64,000 nt of DNA from Neobacillus novalis NBRC 102450 (lineage in GTDB: Bacteria > Bacillota > Bacilli > Bacillales > Cytobacillaceae): assembly GCF_001591805.1 (NCBI RefSeq), contig NZ_BCVP01000024.1:1-64000 (forward strand), in the 5' to 3' direction. The first letter of the stretch is position 1; every line of letters starts with the position of its first letter. The notes beneath the pieces are model-generated. The model saw nothing but the letters and a program-made list of their open reading frames with translations. It did not search any database and was not told where the DNA came from. Shown here one piece after another: positions 1 to 12,656 of this stretch. Made by a program: the position numbers and the translations under genes.

Positions 1-65
1 TGTATCCACGTCCAATCAACATTGTGATCAAAATCAACAATATTCTTTAACACAGCCAAAAGAAA

Positions 66-92
66 AAGGAACACCAAGCGGTGCTCCTTCCC
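66..92 (-). terminator. Rho-independent terminator of gyrA
   Basis: An 8-bp stem (GGAGCACC / GGTGTTCC, 68-87, four-base loop) is followed on the minus strand by TTTTTCTTTT. It starts 11 bases past the gyrA stop, so it should end the gyrase transcript. Confidence 0.85.
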
Positions 93-98
93 TGTTAC

Positions 99-2627
99 TT
101 ATTCTTCATTTTCTGTTGTGGTTTCATTTGTGGTTTCTTCAGAAGATGTCCCTTCGATTTCACCATTGGTTTCATTTTCTTGGACTTCTTCTTCTTCTTT
201 TTCAACTTTGGCCACTGTTGCTACAAACTCGTTTTCACTTTCTTTCATACTTATGAGTTTCACACCTTGCGTGTTCCGGCCCATTTTTGAAATACCGGCT
301 ACATCCATCCGAATTAGGACGCCGCCAGTAGTAATAAGCATCAGATCTTCTTCCCCTGTAACGGCTCTCATGGAAACAAGGTTTCCGTTTTTCTCCGTTA
401 CATGGCAGGTTTTTATCCCTTTACCGCCTCTTCCTTGGATGCGGTATTCAGATGCTGGTGTTCGTTTACCGTACCCATTTTTCGTTACGATTAGAACATC
501 ATTATCTTCCTCTAATACTTCCATCCCGACCACTTCATCACCAGGATCAAGAGTAATTCCTTTAACACCTGTTGCTGTACGTCCCATCGATCTTACATCG
601 GTCTCAGGGAAGTGAATTAACATACCATTTTTTGTACCAATGATCATGTGCTTGCTGCCGTCAGTAAGACGCACGGAGATCAATTCATCATCTTCACGCA
701 AACTCAAAGCAATTAGACCATTGTTCCGAATATTAGCAAACGATGTTAATGGCGAACGTTTTGAGATACCCTCTTTTGTTGTAAAGAATAAGGACCAATC
801 ATCAACGAATTCTTCGACAGGAATGATGGCGTTAACCCATTCTCCTTTTTCAATCCCAAGGAGATTAATAATCGGTAATCCTTTCGCAGTTCGGCTGAAT
901 TCCGGTATTTCATAGCCTTTTGAACGATAGACCTTCCCTTTGTTTGTAAAGAAGAGAATCGTATCATGTGTCGATGTCGTGATTAAATGCTCGACGAAAT
1001 CATCTTCATTCGTTCCCATCCCTTGTATACCGCGGCCACCACGTCTTTGTGCCCGATAAGTGGAAACCGGAAGACGCTTAATGTATCCATTGTGTGTTAA
1101 CGAAATGACAATATTTTCGCGGGGGATTAAATCCTCATCTTCAATATTTTCAATTCCGCCTGCGACAATTTCTGTGCGTCGTTTATCATTGAAACGTTCT
1201 TTAATTTCCAGTAATTCTTCGCGGATAATTTCAAGGATTTTTTCTTCATCAGCTAAAATCGCCTTTAATTCAGCAATAAGGTTCATCAAGCTTTGGTACT
1301 CGTCCTCAATTTTCTCACGTTCCAATCCTGTTAAACGCTGCAGGCGCATGTCGAGGATGGCCTGTGCTTGCTTTTCGGATAGGTTAAACTGAGTCATCAA
1401 GCCTTCACGGGCAATATCGGTTGTTTGCGAGTTTCGGATAAGGGTAATGACTGCGTCTAAATTATCGAGTGCAATTCTTAAGCCTTGTAAAATATGGGCG
1501 CGTGCTTCTGCTTTACGCAATTCAAATTCTGTTCTGCGGCGAATGACCACTTTTTGGTGATCCAAGTAATGAACCAAACATTGTTTAAGATTCAGCACCT
1601 TCGGATGTCCATTAACAAGGGCTAATGTATTAATTCCGAAGCTAGTTTGCAGTGACGTTTGTTTATATAAATTATTTAAAAGAACATTGGCATTGGCATC
1701 CTTACGAACCTCAATCACAATTCGCATCCCTTTGCGATCGGATTCATCTCTCAAGTCTGTAATGCCTTCAATTTTTTTATCACGTGCTAATTCAGCTATC
1801 TTTTCGACCAATCTCGCTTTATTTACTTGATACGGCAATTCTTTAACAATAATAACTTCTTTACCGTTTGATTTTTGCTCGATTTCTACTTTTGCACGTA
1901 GTGTTATCGACCCTCTACCTGTTTCGTATGCTTTACGAATACCACTTCGACCGAGAATTAATCCAGCTGTTGGAAAATCCGGACCGGGGATAATTTCCAT
2001 TAACTCTGGAATCGTGATTTCAGGGTCTCGTGTAATAGCTAAAACCCCATCAATAACTTCTCCCAGCTGGTGCGGCGGTATATTTGTCGCCATCCCAACA
2101 GCAATCCCGGTTGTCCCGTTGACTAGAAGGTTTGGAAAACGTGCGGGCAGTACAACTGGCTCTCTTTCCTCACCATCGTAGTTATCTTGATAATCAATGG
2201 TATCTTTATTTAAATCTCTTAATAATTCCATTGAAATCTTTGACATTCTCGATTCTGTATAACGCATCGCTGCGGCACTGTCTCCATCGACAGAGCCGAA
2301 GTTCCCGTGGCCATCGACGAGCATGTAGCGATAGTTAAAATCCTGTGCCATACGAACCATTGTTTCATAAACTGCAGAGTCACCATGCGGGTGATATTTA
2401 CCAATTACATCCCCAACGATACGGGCAGACTTTTTATAAGGTTTATCCGCATGGATTCCAAGGTCATGCATGGCGTATAAAATACGGCGATGAACTGGTT
2501 TTAGCCCATCACGAACGTCTGGAAGGGCACGAGAAACAATAACACTCATCGCGTAGTCTAGGAATGATGAACGCATCTCCTGACTGATATTAATCTCTTT
2601 TATTTGAGGATTGGGTGTTTCAGACAT
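99..2627 (-). CDS. gyrA: DNA gyrase subunit A
   Basis: GyrA cleaves and rejoins DNA in the A2B2 gyrase that introduces negative supercoils using ATP. The 842-residue protein has the usual breakage-reunion domain with catalytic Tyr123 (in MRYTESRM) and the quinolone-determining region [12 protein letters not shown]. In that region S84 and E88 are the wild-type, quinolone-sensitive residues. The C-terminal beta-pinwheel holds the GyrA box [10 protein letters not shown] that wraps DNA. The last 35 residues form a very acidic, low-complexity Glu/Thr/Asn tail, a variable feature in Firmicute GyrA. The gene lies 25 bp downstream of gyrB and is probably co-transcribed with it. The ATG start has an AGGGAGG ribosome site. 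Function is not in doubt. Confidence 0.98.
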   Translation of the reverse strand: MSETPNPQIKEINISQEMRSSFLDYAMSVIVSRALPDVRDGLKPVHRRILYAMHDLGIHADKPYKKSARIVGDVIGKYHPHGDSAVYETMVRMAQDFNYRYMLVDGHGNFGSVDGDSAAAMRYTESRMSKISMELLRDLNKDTIDYQDNYDGEEREPVVLPARFPNLLVNGTTGIAVGMATNIPPHQLGEVIDGVLAITRDPEITIPELMEIIPGPDFPTAGLILGRSGIRKAYETGRGSITLRAKVEIEQKSNGKEVIIVKELPYQVNKARLVEKIAELARDKKIEGITDLRDESDRKGMRIVIEVRKDANANVLLNNLYKQTSLQTSFGINTLALVNGHPKVLNLKQCLVHYLDHQKVVIRRRTEFELRKAEARAHILQGLRIALDNLDAVITLIRNSQTTDIAREGLMTQFNLSEKQAQAILDMRLQRLTGLEREKIEDEYQSLMNLIAELKAILADEEKILEIIREELLEIKERFNDKRRTEIVAGGIENIEDEDLIPRENIVISLTHNGYIKRLPVSTYRAQRRGGRGIQGMGTNEDDFVEHLITTSTHDTILFFTNKGKVYRSKGYEIPEFSRTAKGLPIINLLGIEKGEWVNAIIPVEEFVDDWSLFFTTKEGISKRSPLTSFANIRNNGLIALSLREDDELISVRLTDGSKHMIIGTKNGMLIHFPETDVRSMGRTATGVKGITLDPGDEVVGMEVLEEDNDVLIVTKNGYGKRTPASEYRIQGRGGKGIKTCHVTEKNGNLVSMRAVTGEEDLMLITTGGVLIRMDVAGISKMGRNTQGVKLISMKESENEFVATVAKVEKEEEEVQENETNGEIEGTSSEETTNETTTENEE

Positions 2628-2652
2628 ATTTAGTACCTCCCTCCGAAAAGTT

Positions 2653-4587
<1,935 letters not shown>

Positions 4588-4608
4588 TCACCTGCACCTT
4601 CTTACAAA

Positions 4609-4735
4609 AAATAGAAAAGCGGAAGCGCCTCGTTCAGCCCCGACAAGCAAATGTTCTCCACCCGGAAAGTCGTTCTTTGACTTTTTGGGTGGAGGTTATT
4701 TGACCTCGAGGGGCTAGGCGCTGCAGCTAGACAAT
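4609..4735 (-). repeat. Bacillus-type intergenic repeat, copy A
   Basis: A non-coding sequence begins GAAAAGCGGAAGCGCC and ends GGCGCTGCAGCTAGACAA, with internal inverted segments (AGCCCC / GGGGCT; CTCCACCC / GGGTGGAG), so it can fold into a long branched hairpin. The same end signatures recur at 11951, 14199 and, in full inverted form, 21208. It is GC-rich compared with its surroundings. No ORF is supported. Strand is arbitrary. Confidence 0.7.
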
Positions 4736-4759
4736 ACATCTATATTTTCAAAAATAATC

Positions 4760-5008
4760 TTAAAATCCCTGTATATTCCTTTGATTTGAACGTTTTTTTA
4801 ATGTTCCAGAAGCAATTGGGGATAAATAAACCTTGTCGTATGTAATAATGACCGACTTAAAGGGGCTTTTGGACAAATTAATTAACTTTTCTTGATGGCG
4901 ATGTAAGAACTCTTTAATTAGGATTGAATGGTTTACACTCTCTTTATCCAAGATTGAAATGATATCCTTCGCCCTTATGTTCAGATCTTCGCCAATATGA
5001 ATATACAT
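4760..5008 (-). CDS. remB: Extracellular matrix regulatory protein RemB
   Basis: An 82-residue DUF370-family protein (YaaB/RemB) starts MYIHIGEDLNIRAKDIISIL. In B. subtilis the RemA/RemB pair promotes transcription of biofilm-matrix operons; RemA is the better-established DNA-binding member. The position between gyrB and recF is the conserved one. The stop lies just after the intergenic repeat, and the start is 13 bp after the recF stop, so it is translated from the recF-side transcript. Residues after about 70 (LKKRSNQRNIQGF) look like a short basic tail. Confidence 0.9.
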   Translation of the reverse strand: MYIHIGEDLNIRAKDIISILDKESVNHSILIKEFLHRHQEKLINLSKSPFKSVIITYDKVYLSPIASGTLKKRSNQRNIQGF

Positions 5009-5021
5009 GCTTCACCTCAGG

Positions 5022-6137
5022 TTAACTTTCTACTATCGCACCTGCTTCGACTACAAAGGTTGAGGCTTCTTTTAATGTTTGATGATGGATTCCCTCAACA
5101 CTTGTTGTTGTCACAAACGTTTGGACTTTTCCTTGAATGGTATTAAGTAAATGGGATTGGCGGTAATCATCTAATTCCGATAAAACATCGTCAAGGAGAA
5201 GAATAGGATACTCTCCAATTTCCTTGTGGATTAATTCAATTTCAGCAAGTTTGACGGATAGGGCGGTTGTTCGCTGCTGACCCTGGGATCCGAATGTTTG
5301 AACATCCCTGCCATTGACAAGAAATAACAAGTCATCACGGTGAGGGCCGAAAAGGGTAGTGCCGCGTTCGATTTCCCTCGTTTTTACCTTTGCGAACTTT
5401 TCCATAAAGCTTGCTACCATCTTCGACAAATTTTGCCCTTCTAATACCTCAACTGAAGGCTTATAGGTAATCTCCAGCGATTCCAGCCCCCTTGATATCC
5501 CTTGGTGAATCGGTTTGGCCCAATTTTGCAGTAAACGAAGGAATTCAAATCTTTTGGTTACAATCTTTACGGCGGTTTGAATAAACTGCTCGGTTAAAAT
5601 GTCGAGCATCGTCTGATCCGTTTGTTTTTTTATCTGCATCATTTTTAAATAATGATTACGCTGCTGAAGTATTTTTTGATATTGACTTATATCATGTAAA
5701 TAAATGGGGGATACTTGCCCGATTTCCATATCGATAAACCGTCTTCGGACCTGCGGGCTGCCTTTCACAATGTTAAGATCTTCCGGTGCAAACATAACAA
5801 CGTTCATATTTCCGACATACTGGCTTAACCGTTGCTGCTCAATATGGTTACATTTGGCCTTTTTTCCCTTTTTGGAGATAACCAATTGCAGCGGTAAAGA
5901 GCTGTGCTGCTTTTGAACTCTGCCCTCTATTTTAGCATACTCTTGATCCCAGCGAATAAGTTCTTTATCATTCGAGGTTCGGTGTGACTTTGCCATCGCT
6001 AACACATAAATAGATTCCATGACATTTGTTTTCCCTTGGGCGTTTTCGCCAAGGATAACATTTACTTTATTTTCAAATTCAATGAATAAATCTTGATAAT
6101 TCCGGTAATTTTGCAGCGCTAACTTTTCAATATACAT
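5022..6137 (-). CDS. recF: DNA replication/repair ATPase RecF
   Basis: RecF is an SMC/ABC-like ATPase that helps load RecA on gapped DNA with RecO and RecR. It shows Walker A ([10 protein letters not shown]), the ABC signature ([18 protein letters not shown]) and Walker B ([13 protein letters not shown]). Full length is 371 residues. The reading frame opens three codons upstream (MFA-MYIEKL), but that ATG sits directly on the AAAGGA ribosome site. The [14 protein letters not shown] start is therefore preferred; it also matches the family. It lies between yaaA and remB in the dnaA-dnaN-yaaA-recF-remB-gyrB-gyrA order. Confidence 0.96.
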   Translation of the reverse strand: MYIEKLALQNYRNYQDLFIEFENKVNVILGENAQGKTNVMESIYVLAMAKSHRTSNDKELIRWDQEYAKIEGRVQKQHSSLPLQLVISKKGKKAKCNHIEQQRLSQYVGNMNVVMFAPEDLNIVKGSPQVRRRFIDMEIGQVSPIYLHDISQYQKILQQRNHYLKMMQIKKQTDQTMLDILTEQFIQTAVKIVTKRFEFLRLLQNWAKPIHQGISRGLESLEITYKPSVEVLEGQNLSKMVASFMEKFAKVKTREIERGTTLFGPHRDDLLFLVNGRDVQTFGSQGQQRTTALSVKLAEIELIHKEIGEYPILLLDDVLSELDDYRQSHLLNTIQGKVQTFVTTTSVEGIHHQTLKEASTFVVEAGAIVES

Positions 6138-6153
6138 GGCAAACATCCTTTAG

Positions 6154-6384
6154 CTACTCGGTAATCACAAACTCCCCAAAGCCGGCAATTTGGACTTTGT
6201 CACCTGCACGAAGCTTTCTTCCTCTTCTTTGGTCCTGTTCACCATTTATTACGACCTCATGTTCACTTAAAAACCATTTTGCCATGCCACCCGTTTGAAT
6301 TACGTCAGCCAATTTCAAAAATTGCCCCATTGTAATATATTCCGTGTTCAGCTTTATTTTTTCAGGCACAATTGTCACCCTCAT
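6154..6384 (-). CDS. yaaA: S4-domain RNA-binding protein YaaA
   Basis: This 76-residue protein is essentially one S4 RNA-binding domain. The S4 core reads ITMGQFLKLADVIQTGGMAK...VVINGEQDQRRGRKLRAGDKV. YaaA-type S4 proteins next to recF are associated with ribosome function; the precise role is not established. It sits 16 bp ahead of recF and about 130 bp behind dnaN. Start ATG has a GAGGGTGACAATT leader. Confidence 0.93.
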   Translation of the reverse strand: MRVTIVPEKIKLNTEYITMGQFLKLADVIQTGGMAKWFLSEHEVVINGEQDQRRGRKLRAGDKVQIAGFGEFVITE

Positions 6385-6514
6385 TTCTAAAATGGTCTCA
6401 ATACTTTATTTTACTAAACTATTCGTATAGATACAAAGAAAACAAAAAAGATTTTGTTTAAAAAATAAACCAAGCCGCCATTTAACTGGCGGCAATGGAT
6501 GAATACGATAAATT

Positions 6515-7651
6515 TTAGTAGGTTCTGACCGGTAAAATCAGCTGTAAGATCGTTTCGTCATGTAGGGGACGAATAACAAAAGGACGCATAGCCCCAGTAA
6601 AGCTCACTTTAATATCCGTGCCTTCAAGCGCCTTTAGGGCATCCATCATGTATTTCGCACTAAAGGAAATTTTCAATTCCTCTCCCTCAATTGATTGGCT
6701 TTGAATCTCCTCAACCACCTTTCCAACCTCAGGGGTATTTGAAGAAACTTCGATGACTTTGTCGGCGATTGTTGAAAATTTGACGACATTGTTTCTTCCT
6801 TCACGAGCAAGCAGGGAAGCACGGTCAATTGCATGAAGGAATTCTTTCGTATTAACCGTGATCTCCGTTTTACTTTCACTTGGAATCAGCCGAGATGTAT
6901 CAGGATAATTGCCTTCTAACAATCTTGAGAAAAATAATAAGTGCTTCGCTTTAAATAAAATTTGATTTTCAGTAATGACAATATCAATTAATTCATTTGT
7001 GTCATCAATAATTTTACTTAACTCGTTCAAACTTTTGCCTGGAATTACGACATTATAGCTTGCATTCATTTCCGTTTCGATTTTTGCTTTCCGGAGCGCC
7101 AGACGATGGCTGTCTGTTGCAATACAGTTTAGTTCCCCATTTTCAATCTTCCAGTTGACACCTGTCAAGATGGGCCGTGTTTCTGAGGTGGACACCGCAA
7201 AATGGGTTTGTCTGATCATTGCCTTTAATAGATCTGTCGCAATACGAAATTTATTATCTTCTTCGATTTGCGGCAGGTGCGGATATTCCTCTGCATCCAG
7301 ACCGTTTAGGTTGAATTCCGATTTACCGGAACGAATCACGGTTTGGAGCGATCCCAGTACTTCTATTTCAACTGAATCTGTAGGGAGTTTTTTGACAATT
7401 TCACTAAAGAATTTGGCTGGGAGTACAATTGCACCGGGTTGTTTGATTTCGACAATTTCATCCCCAGCTTCCTCTTTAGGGATAAACGATTCAATTGAGA
7501 TATCTGAATCACTTCCGGTTAGGGTTACCCCATCTGCGGCTGCGGTAATTTTAATTCCCGTTAAGATTGGGATCGTTGTTCTTGCTGTGACCGCCTTCAT
7601 AACATCTTGGACACTTTGCACCAGACGATCTCGTTGGATTATAAATTTCAT
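6515..7651 (-). CDS. dnaN: DNA polymerase III beta sliding clamp
   Basis: The 378-residue beta clamp encircles DNA and tethers PolC/DnaE and many repair proteins. It has the three repeated clamp subdomains. It begins MKFIIQRDRLVQSVQDVMKA and ends with the conserved LILPVRTY, including the binding-pocket region around PFVIRPLHDETILQLILPVR. Start ATG has an AGGGGG ribosome site. It follows dnaA on the same strand with DnaA boxes in the 185-bp gap, consistent with a dnaA-dnaN operon controlled by DnaA. Confidence 0.98.
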   Translation of the reverse strand: MKFIIQRDRLVQSVQDVMKAVTARTTIPILTGIKITAAADGVTLTGSDSDISIESFIPKEEAGDEIVEIKQPGAIVLPAKFFSEIVKKLPTDSVEIEVLGSLQTVIRSGKSEFNLNGLDAEEYPHLPQIEEDNKFRIATDLLKAMIRQTHFAVSTSETRPILTGVNWKIENGELNCIATDSHRLALRKAKIETEMNASYNVVIPGKSLNELSKIIDDTNELIDIVITENQILFKAKHLLFFSRLLEGNYPDTSRLIPSESKTEITVNTKEFLHAIDRASLLAREGRNNVVKFSTIADKVIEVSSNTPEVGKVVEEIQSQSIEGEELKISFSAKYMMDALKALEGTDIKVSFTGAMRPFVIRPLHDETILQLILPVRTY

Positions 7652-7729
7652 TTTTTATCCCCCTTGTGAGCATATTTTTAAAAGCATAAACATATAATAT
7701 TATTTTTTAAAAAAAATAGTAGAAGTACT

Positions 7730-7836
7730 AGTAGGGCCTGTTAGTATGTGGATAACTACTTATTTTCAATAGAAACACAGTCTATCCACATGTGGACAGA
7801 CTGTGTACAGATAGGTAAAAGTTATTCACAATCTTA
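7730..7836. promoter_or_regulatory. DnaA-box cluster between dnaA and dnaN
   Basis: One perfect DnaA box, TGTGGATAA (7747-7755), and near matches CTATCCACA (7782-7790), TGTGGACAG (7791-7799) and TTATTCACA (7822-7830) fill the gap. In B. subtilis a second origin sub-region lies downstream of dnaA in the same place. These boxes are probably the second half of a bipartite oriC and an autoregulatory site. Confidence 0.8.
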
Positions 7837-9183
7837 TTAAATTTTCAACAGCTCATTCAGTTCTTTCATTTGCTTTTGGAACTGTGAATCTGATTGAAGG
7901 AGTTTTGAAATTTTTTCATGGGCATGAATAACGGTTGTATGATCGCGTCCGCCAAATTCTTCCCCTATTTTAGGCAAAGAGTGGTCGGTTAATTCACGTG
8001 AAAGGTACATGGCAATTTGCCTTGGGAAGGCGACAGACTTTGTCCGCTTTTTTGCCTTGAAATCCTCAAGTTTAATACTATAGTGCTCACCGACGATCTT
8101 TTGAATTTCAAGGATGGTTATCACCCGTGGTTTAGAGCTTGGAATGATATCCTTTAATGCTTCCGCAGCAAGATCGGCATTGATGTCTTTATTTATTAAC
8201 GATGAATAGGCAACAACGCGGATGAGTGCACCCTCTAGTTCACGAATATTGGAATCAATTTGATTGGCAATATAAAGCATCACTTCGTTTGGAATATCTA
8301 AACCTTCTGCTCGGGCCTTTTTCCGGAGAATGGCAATTCTTGTTTCTAAATCTGGCGGAGTAATATCGGTAATTAAACCCCATTCAAACCGTGAGCGCAG
8401 ACGGTCCTCCAATGTCGGAATTTCCCTTGGCGGCCGGTCGCTGGAGATAATAATTTGTTTGCTTTCCTCATGCAGGGCATTAAATGTATGGAAAAATTCT
8501 TCCTGTGTTGATTCTTTTCCAGCCAAAAACTGAATATCATCAATGAGCAGGATATCCACGTTTCGATATTTATTACGAAAATTCTCCGCTCGGTTGTCAC
8601 GAATCGAGTTAATGAACTCATTGGTGAATTTTTCTGATGATAAATAAACCACCTTCGCAGACGGATTATGGTCTAAAACGTAATGACCGATCGCATGCAT
8701 TAAGTGTGTTTTCCCTAGGCCCACGCCCCCATAGATAAACAAGGGGTTGTACGCTTTTGCCGGTGCTTCTGCCACAGCAAGTGAGGCAGCATGGGCAAAC
8801 CGGTTGCCGGAACCAATTACAAACGTATCAAACGTGTACTTCGGATTTAATATGTTTGGCGGGAAATCGCCGTGATCATCGTCCCTTTTTGCCCTTTTTG
8901 GGGGTGTTGGCACGTCTTGGCTATCCTCTTTTTGATTTTGCGGAATAATAAACTTCACTGAAAGTTCTTCTCCAGTGATTTCGTAAAGAATTCCCGAGAT
9001 TAACTGAGAATAACGCTCTTCCAGCCAATCGCGCGCGAATTCATTCGGGGCAGTGATGACTAGCAGATCGCCTTGAAGGGAATGAGCCTTTGTCGACTTA
9101 AGCCAGGTATCAAAGCTAGGCTTGCTTATCTTTTTCTCAATATTGCCAAGCGCGGCATTCCATAGATCCGCAATATTTTCCAA
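7837..9183 (-). CDS. dnaA: Chromosomal replication initiator DnaA
   Basis: DnaA binds 9-mer boxes in oriC, oligomerises with ATP and melts the origin. The 448-residue protein has an N-terminal DnaB/SirA-interaction domain, a variable linker (about 85-110), an AAA+ domain (Walker [10 protein letters not shown], Walker [13 protein letters not shown]) and a C-terminal DnaA-box-binding helix-turn-helix with signature [15 protein letters not shown]. The start is TTG at 9183, eight bases behind GGAGGGA, giving [12 protein letters not shown] as in Bacillus. It is flanked by DnaA boxes on both sides. Confidence 0.98.
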   Translation of the reverse strand: MENIADLWNAALGNIEKKISKPSFDTWLKSTKAHSLQGDLLVITAPNEFARDWLEERYSQLISGILYEITGEELSVKFIIPQNQKEDSQDVPTPPKRAKRDDDHGDFPPNILNPKYTFDTFVIGSGNRFAHAASLAVAEAPAKAYNPLFIYGGVGLGKTHLMHAIGHYVLDHNPSAKVVYLSSEKFTNEFINSIRDNRAENFRNKYRNVDILLIDDIQFLAGKESTQEEFFHTFNALHEESKQIIISSDRPPREIPTLEDRLRSRFEWGLITDITPPDLETRIAILRKKARAEGLDIPNEVMLYIANQIDSNIRELEGALIRVVAYSSLINKDINADLAAEALKDIIPSSKPRVITILEIQKIVGEHYSIKLEDFKAKKRTKSVAFPRQIAMYLSRELTDHSLPKIGEEFGGRDHTTVIHAHEKISKLLQSDSQFQKQMKELNELLKI

Positions 9184-9856
9184 CGAATATCCCTCCTTTT
9201 TTCTTACTTTTTATTTAAAAGCTGTCCGAATTTATTTAGTATTTTCCTCTCCACCCGGTAACCTATTCGACCAAAAATCCGTAAAAATTGCTGTCATACA
9301 ACAGGATACAGCCTAGTAATTTATAAATATGCAATAACATTAATGGCAGTTCAGGTTGTGGAAAACGTATAATAAGGAAATAAAGTGGAGTTTCGACAAT
9401 ATCCACCGCTTGTGGACAAGTTTCTACAGAGCTATAGAATAACATGTCCACATGTTATCCACAAACTGTGGATAAATATTATTTAGGATAAAGTTATTCA
9501 GAGTGAAAACACAAATATAATATCAAATAATAGCAATAGGTGCAATGGTTTTTCGTAGTTTATCCACAACTGTAACATTCTGTGCATAGAAATTGTCCAC
9601 AAGGTAGGGTTCTGTGAAAAACTTGTCAATATCCTGTGGGGACAATGAAAAATATGTCGATTTTTTATCCACAGGTATGAAAATGAAGGGGATTTTCTTT
9701 TGGGATGGAATTTCTGGAAACTAGTTTGGATCATGTTCAAGAAAATAAAAAAGGGAAACAATATTTGGAGAGTGGTTGACAATTTTATGCTGCCGTCTTT
9801 ATAATAGTCTAGACTCTGTTTAATTTGAGAGCTATTCCTCAGGGAGGTGTCATATA
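9184..9856. other. oriC: Chromosomal replication origin oriC (dnaA-rpmH intergenic region)
   Basis: Between the divergent dnaA and rpmH genes lie three perfect TTATCCACA boxes on plus (9455, 9560, 9665), one on minus (9467-9475) and variants TGTGGACAA (9411), TTGTCCACA (9593) and TGTGGAAAA. A strongly AT-rich stretch at 9476-9540 lies between the box clusters and is a candidate unwinding region. Gene orientation switches from minus to plus here, as expected at an origin. With the boxes in the dnaA-dnaN gap the origin is bipartite, as in B. subtilis. No real gene is seen in this stretch. Confidence 0.93.
9776..9805 (+). promoter_or_regulatory. Sigma-A promoter of rpmH-rnpA
   Basis: A consensus -35 TTGACA (9776-9781) and a consensus -10 TATAAT (9800-9805) are 18 bp apart, about 50 bp before rpmH. 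Both hexamers are perfect, which fits a ribosomal-protein promoter. Confidence 0.88.
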
Positions 9857-9991
9857 ATGAAAAGAACATATCAACCAAATAGTCGTAAACATAGTAAAGT
9901 TCACGGTTTCCGCAGTCGTATGAGTTCAGCAAATGGACGTAAGGTTCTTGCTCGTCGTCGTCTAAAGGGAAGAAAAGTATTATCAGCTTAG
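9857..9991 (+). CDS. rpmH: 50S ribosomal protein L34
   Basis: A 44-residue, very basic protein begins [19 protein letters not shown] and ends [14 protein letters not shown], the standard L34 sequence. Ribosome site AGGGAGGTG lies six bases before the ATG. It is the first plus-strand gene right of oriC and is followed 47 bp later by rnpA, the universal bacterial pairing. A long ORF on the opposite strand here is only its shadow. Confidence 0.97.
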   Translation: MKRTYQPNSRKHSKVHGFRSRMSSANGRKVLARRRLKGRKVLSA

Positions 9992-10038
9992 GCCACTGCA
10001 ACGTCAGTGGTCTTTTTTCTAATCCGTCTGAGGGTGTT

Positions 10039-10389
10039 ATGATGAAAAAAGAGTTACGAATAAAAAAGAATAAAGAATTTCAAGCTGCCTTTCAGAATGG
10101 AACTTCTTTTGCCAATCGGCAGTTTGTTGTCTATTCATTAAAAAAAGAGGACCAAGACTTTTTTCGCATTGGCCTGTCTGTCAGTAAGAAGATTGGCAAT
10201 GCTGTGACTAGAAACAGAATTAAAAGGTATGTAAGACAAGCTATTTTTGAATTGAAGGATCAGTTAACAATTGGGAATGATTATGTGATTATTGCCAGGA
10301 AACCTACGGCCGATATGGACTTTTTTGAGGTGAAAAAAAGTATCACTCATGTCCTTAAAGTGGGTAAGGTCCTAAAGAAAAGCAGATGA
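10039..10389 (+). CDS. rnpA: Ribonuclease P protein component
   Basis: RnpA binds the RNase P RNA and helps it process tRNA 5' ends. The 116-residue protein contains the RNR signature ([14 protein letters not shown]) and the basic N-terminus [12 protein letters not shown]. The frame opens ATG ATG AAA; either Met may start. No perfect ribosome site is visible beyond GAGGG about eight bases upstream. It is co-transcribed with rpmH. Confidence 0.96.
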   Translation: MMKKELRIKKNKEFQAAFQNGTSFANRQFVVYSLKKEDQDFFRIGLSVSKKIGNAVTRNRIKRYVRQAIFELKDQLTIGNDYVIIARKPTADMDFFEVKKSITHVLKVGKVLKKSR

Positions 10390-10559
10390 AGGTAAATGTT
10401 TCCGATTTAGGCAAAATATCGCTCCGTTTTGAAGACAATTCAATTGGGGAAATGATAAAATACCAATGAAATATTGTCTTCTTTGGAAAACGGATACATA
10501 GAGGTTTTTGATAACAGCTATTTTTCAATAAGTAGACGATCGTGAGGAGGAAAATTTGG

Positions 10560-11330
10560 TTGAAAAAGCGAATATTACTTTTATTCGGCATGCTTTCTGT
10601 ATTCTTTCTTTTAGCTGGATGCAGTGAGATTAAGAAGCCGATTACGTCAGAGAGCACAGGTTTTTGGAATGAGTACATTGTCTATCCATTGTCCTGGCTG
10701 ATTAAGGAGGTTGCTCATTTTCTAGGAGACAACTATGGCTTTTCGATTATTGTCGTTACGATTTTAATTCGATTAGTGCTATTGCCGCTGATGATTAAGC
10801 AGACAAAGAGCTCAAAGGCGATGCAGGCCCTGCAGCCAGAAATGAAGGCACTGAAAGAAAAATACAGCTCTAAAGATCAAAAGACACAGCAAAAGCTGCA
10901 GCAAGAAACAATGGCGCTGTTTTCCAAGCATGGCGTTAATCCGATGGCTGGCTGTTTCCCATTAATCGTGCAAATGCCAATTTTAATTGGTTTTTATCAT
11001 GCCATTTCTAGAACACCAGAGCTTAAGGTAGGAACATTCCTTTGGTTTGAGCTTGGTCATTCAGATCCATATTATATTTTGCCGATTGTTGCCGGTATCA
11101 CCACCTTTATCCAGCAAAAAATGATGATGGCTGGGCAGCAGCAAAATCCGCAAATGGCGATGATGTTATGGATGATGCCGATTATGATTGTCTTTTTCGC
11201 GTTTAGTTTCCCAGCAGCTCTTTCCTTGTACTGGGTTGTCGGTAATATATTTATGATTGTGCAAACCTATTTTATTAAAGGACCGGATTTGCGGGCAACG
11301 GCAACCGGTAAAGCGGGTGAAAAGAAGTGA
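10560..11330 (+). CDS. spoIIIJ: Membrane protein insertase SpoIIIJ/YidC1 (lipoprotein)
   Basis: YidC/Oxa1-family insertase of the cytoplasmic membrane; in B. subtilis SpoIIIJ is the constitutive paralogue, also needed for forespore sigma-G activity. The TTG start at 10560 is chosen because GAGGAGG ends nine bases before it; the frame opens earlier at a GTG on top of that ribosome site. The 256-residue protein has a lipoprotein signal with lipobox LLAGC, then five predicted membrane segments ([34 protein letters not shown], and others) and a basic C-terminus. Its stop overlaps the jag start by 4 bp. Confidence 0.95.
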   Translation: MKKRILLLFGMLSVFFLLAGCSEIKKPITSESTGFWNEYIVYPLSWLIKEVAHFLGDNYGFSIIVVTILIRLVLLPLMIKQTKSSKAMQALQPEMKALKEKYSSKDQKTQQKLQQETMALFSKHGVNPMAGCFPLIVQMPILIGFYHAISRTPELKVGTFLWFELGHSDPYYILPIVAGITTFIQQKMMMAGQQQNPQMAMMLWMMPIMIVFFAFSFPAALSLYWVVGNIFMIVQTYFIKGPDLRATATGKAGEKK

Positions 11331-11950
11331 AACAGATAACTGCTACAGGACAAACTGTCGAAGAAGCAGTAGAATCAGCTTTAGTTCAATTACAAACAAC
11401 AAAAGACCGCGCTGAGGTAGACATCATAGACGAAGGAAAAAGAGGGATTTTCGGTATTTTTGGTTCACGTCCGGCTGTCGTCAAAGTATCAGTCATCATT
11501 GATCCACTTGAAGAAGCAAAGAAATTTCTCATCCAGGTGAGTGAACAAATGGGAGCTCCGGTGGAAATCGAAATCAAACGTGACGGCAAACAGGTTCACT
11601 TTGTAATGACTGGGGAAAAGATTGCTCTTTTGATTGGGAAAAGAGGTCAAACACTTAATTCGCTGCAATATTTAACCCAGCTCGTCATTAACCGTTTTTC
11701 CAATCAATATTTAACGGTTATCTTGGACGCTGAAGATTACCGCAATCGGCGCAGTGAAACGCTAATTCAATTGGCACATCGCCTGGCTCTTAAGGCTGTT
11801 AAGTCAGGAAAAGATGTCCCATTAGAACCAATGCCATCCTATGAGCGGAAAGTGATTCATACCGCTTTAGCCGATAACAAACGAGTAAAAACATTTTCAG
11901 ATGGATCCGAACCGCATCGATTTATTGTGATCACACCAGTGAGGAGATAA
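11327..11950 (+). CDS. jag: RNA-binding protein Jag (KhpB/EloR)
   Basis: A 207-residue protein with three modules: an N-terminal Jag-N domain ([19 protein letters not shown], to about 50, with the [13 protein letters not shown] signature), a KH domain (about 80-155, with [15 protein letters not shown] as GXXG loop) and a C-terminal R3H domain ([12 protein letters not shown] ... [11 protein letters not shown]). Homologues bind RNA and influence cell elongation. Translation starts at a GTG that overlaps the spoIIIJ stop (GTGA), so the two are translationally coupled. Confidence 0.95.
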   Translation: MKQITATGQTVEEAVESALVQLQTTKDRAEVDIIDEGKRGIFGIFGSRPAVVKVSVIIDPLEEAKKFLIQVSEQMGAPVEIEIKRDGKQVHFVMTGEKIALLIGKRGQTLNSLQYLTQLVINRFSNQYLTVILDAEDYRNRRSETLIQLAHRLALKAVKSGKDVPLEPMPSYERKVIHTALADNKRVKTFSDGSEPHRFIVITPVRR

Positions 11951-11992
11951 AAAGAAAAGCACGCTTCCTTTGCGCGCTGGAGATGGACATTT
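11951..11992 (+). repeat. Bacillus-type intergenic repeat, copy B (short)
   Basis: Directly behind the jag stop, GAAAAGCACGC...GCGCGCTGGAGATGGACA reproduces the two end signatures of the copy at 4609 with the interior deleted to about 40 bases. Confidence 0.5.
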
Positions 11993-12088
11993 CTCAAAGT
12001 TAGAATTTTAAACCTTTTTTTTAAGTCATCCTGCTTAAATTTGTAACGGGTTCTCTTTAAAGGTGCAATACAGTAAATCGCCATGTAA

Positions 12089-12131
12089 ATAGGGTGAGAA
12101 TTCTCAAGTGAGTTTCTCACCCTATTTTTTG
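12089..12131 (+). terminator. Terminator of the rpmH-jag operon
   Basis: A 12-bp near-perfect stem (ATAGGGTGAGAA / TTCTCACCCTAT) is followed by TTTTTTG, 140 bp downstream of jag on the plus strand. Confidence 0.85.
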
Positions 12132-12656
12132 TTGCTGTATCAATGTTGTTGATAAATTAGCATATAAAATCACAATCTAAATCACATGGCAAATCACAAT
12201 TTGTGAATAGATCTTCTCTATCTGATAATTGAATAGCTAAAATGGATGGTAAATGACCATCTGATTCCCCTGTGTTTGAAATAAACGGAAAAATTCCGTT
12301 TATATTGGGAAATGCTTATATTTCCCTTGAATTAAAGGAAGTTTTTCCGCTTATTTCATCCAAATCCTTGGATTTTGTCTAATTTAGAGGGATTAATCGG
12401 AATATCTCCGCTTATATCTGCTTATTAAGCCTCAAAATTTACATTAGACGGAAATTCTCCGTTTATGAATTCTCATACCCATCCTTTGGCGAATCCCTTT
12501 GCGAATGACCCTGTTTTTTCGTAAGTTATTTAACCAGTTTTTCCACCTTTTGCACCCCGAAAGAGAACCCGTTATTAAATTTTGCAGGGTGTCTTTTTTT
12601 TGCTTAATTTAAGTAATTCACTTGTCGATAACTTTGTTTCGTTTCTTGTTTTATTG
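12132..12656. repeat. Intergenic stretch with a fourfold CGGAA...TCCG(T/C)TTAT motif
   Basis: No gene is supported in this gap. Four related dyads occur at 12281-12305, 12334-12355, 12394-12417 and 12445-12468, each of the form CGGAA-N4/5-TCCG followed by TTTAT or CTTAT, 50-60 bp apart. The first is an almost perfect palindrome (ATAAACGGAAAAATTCCGTTTAT). A separate hairpin GGGAAAT/ATTTCCC lies at 12307-12326. Function unknown. Confidence 0.6.

Noticed and set aside
1..60. Possible gene end upstream of the window
   Set aside because: Sixty bases are too few to show any coding frame or RNA.
9498..10001. A 167-codon minus-strand frame across oriC and rpmH
   Set aside because: It is antisense to rpmH and runs through DnaA boxes and the rpmH promoter; no ribosome site.
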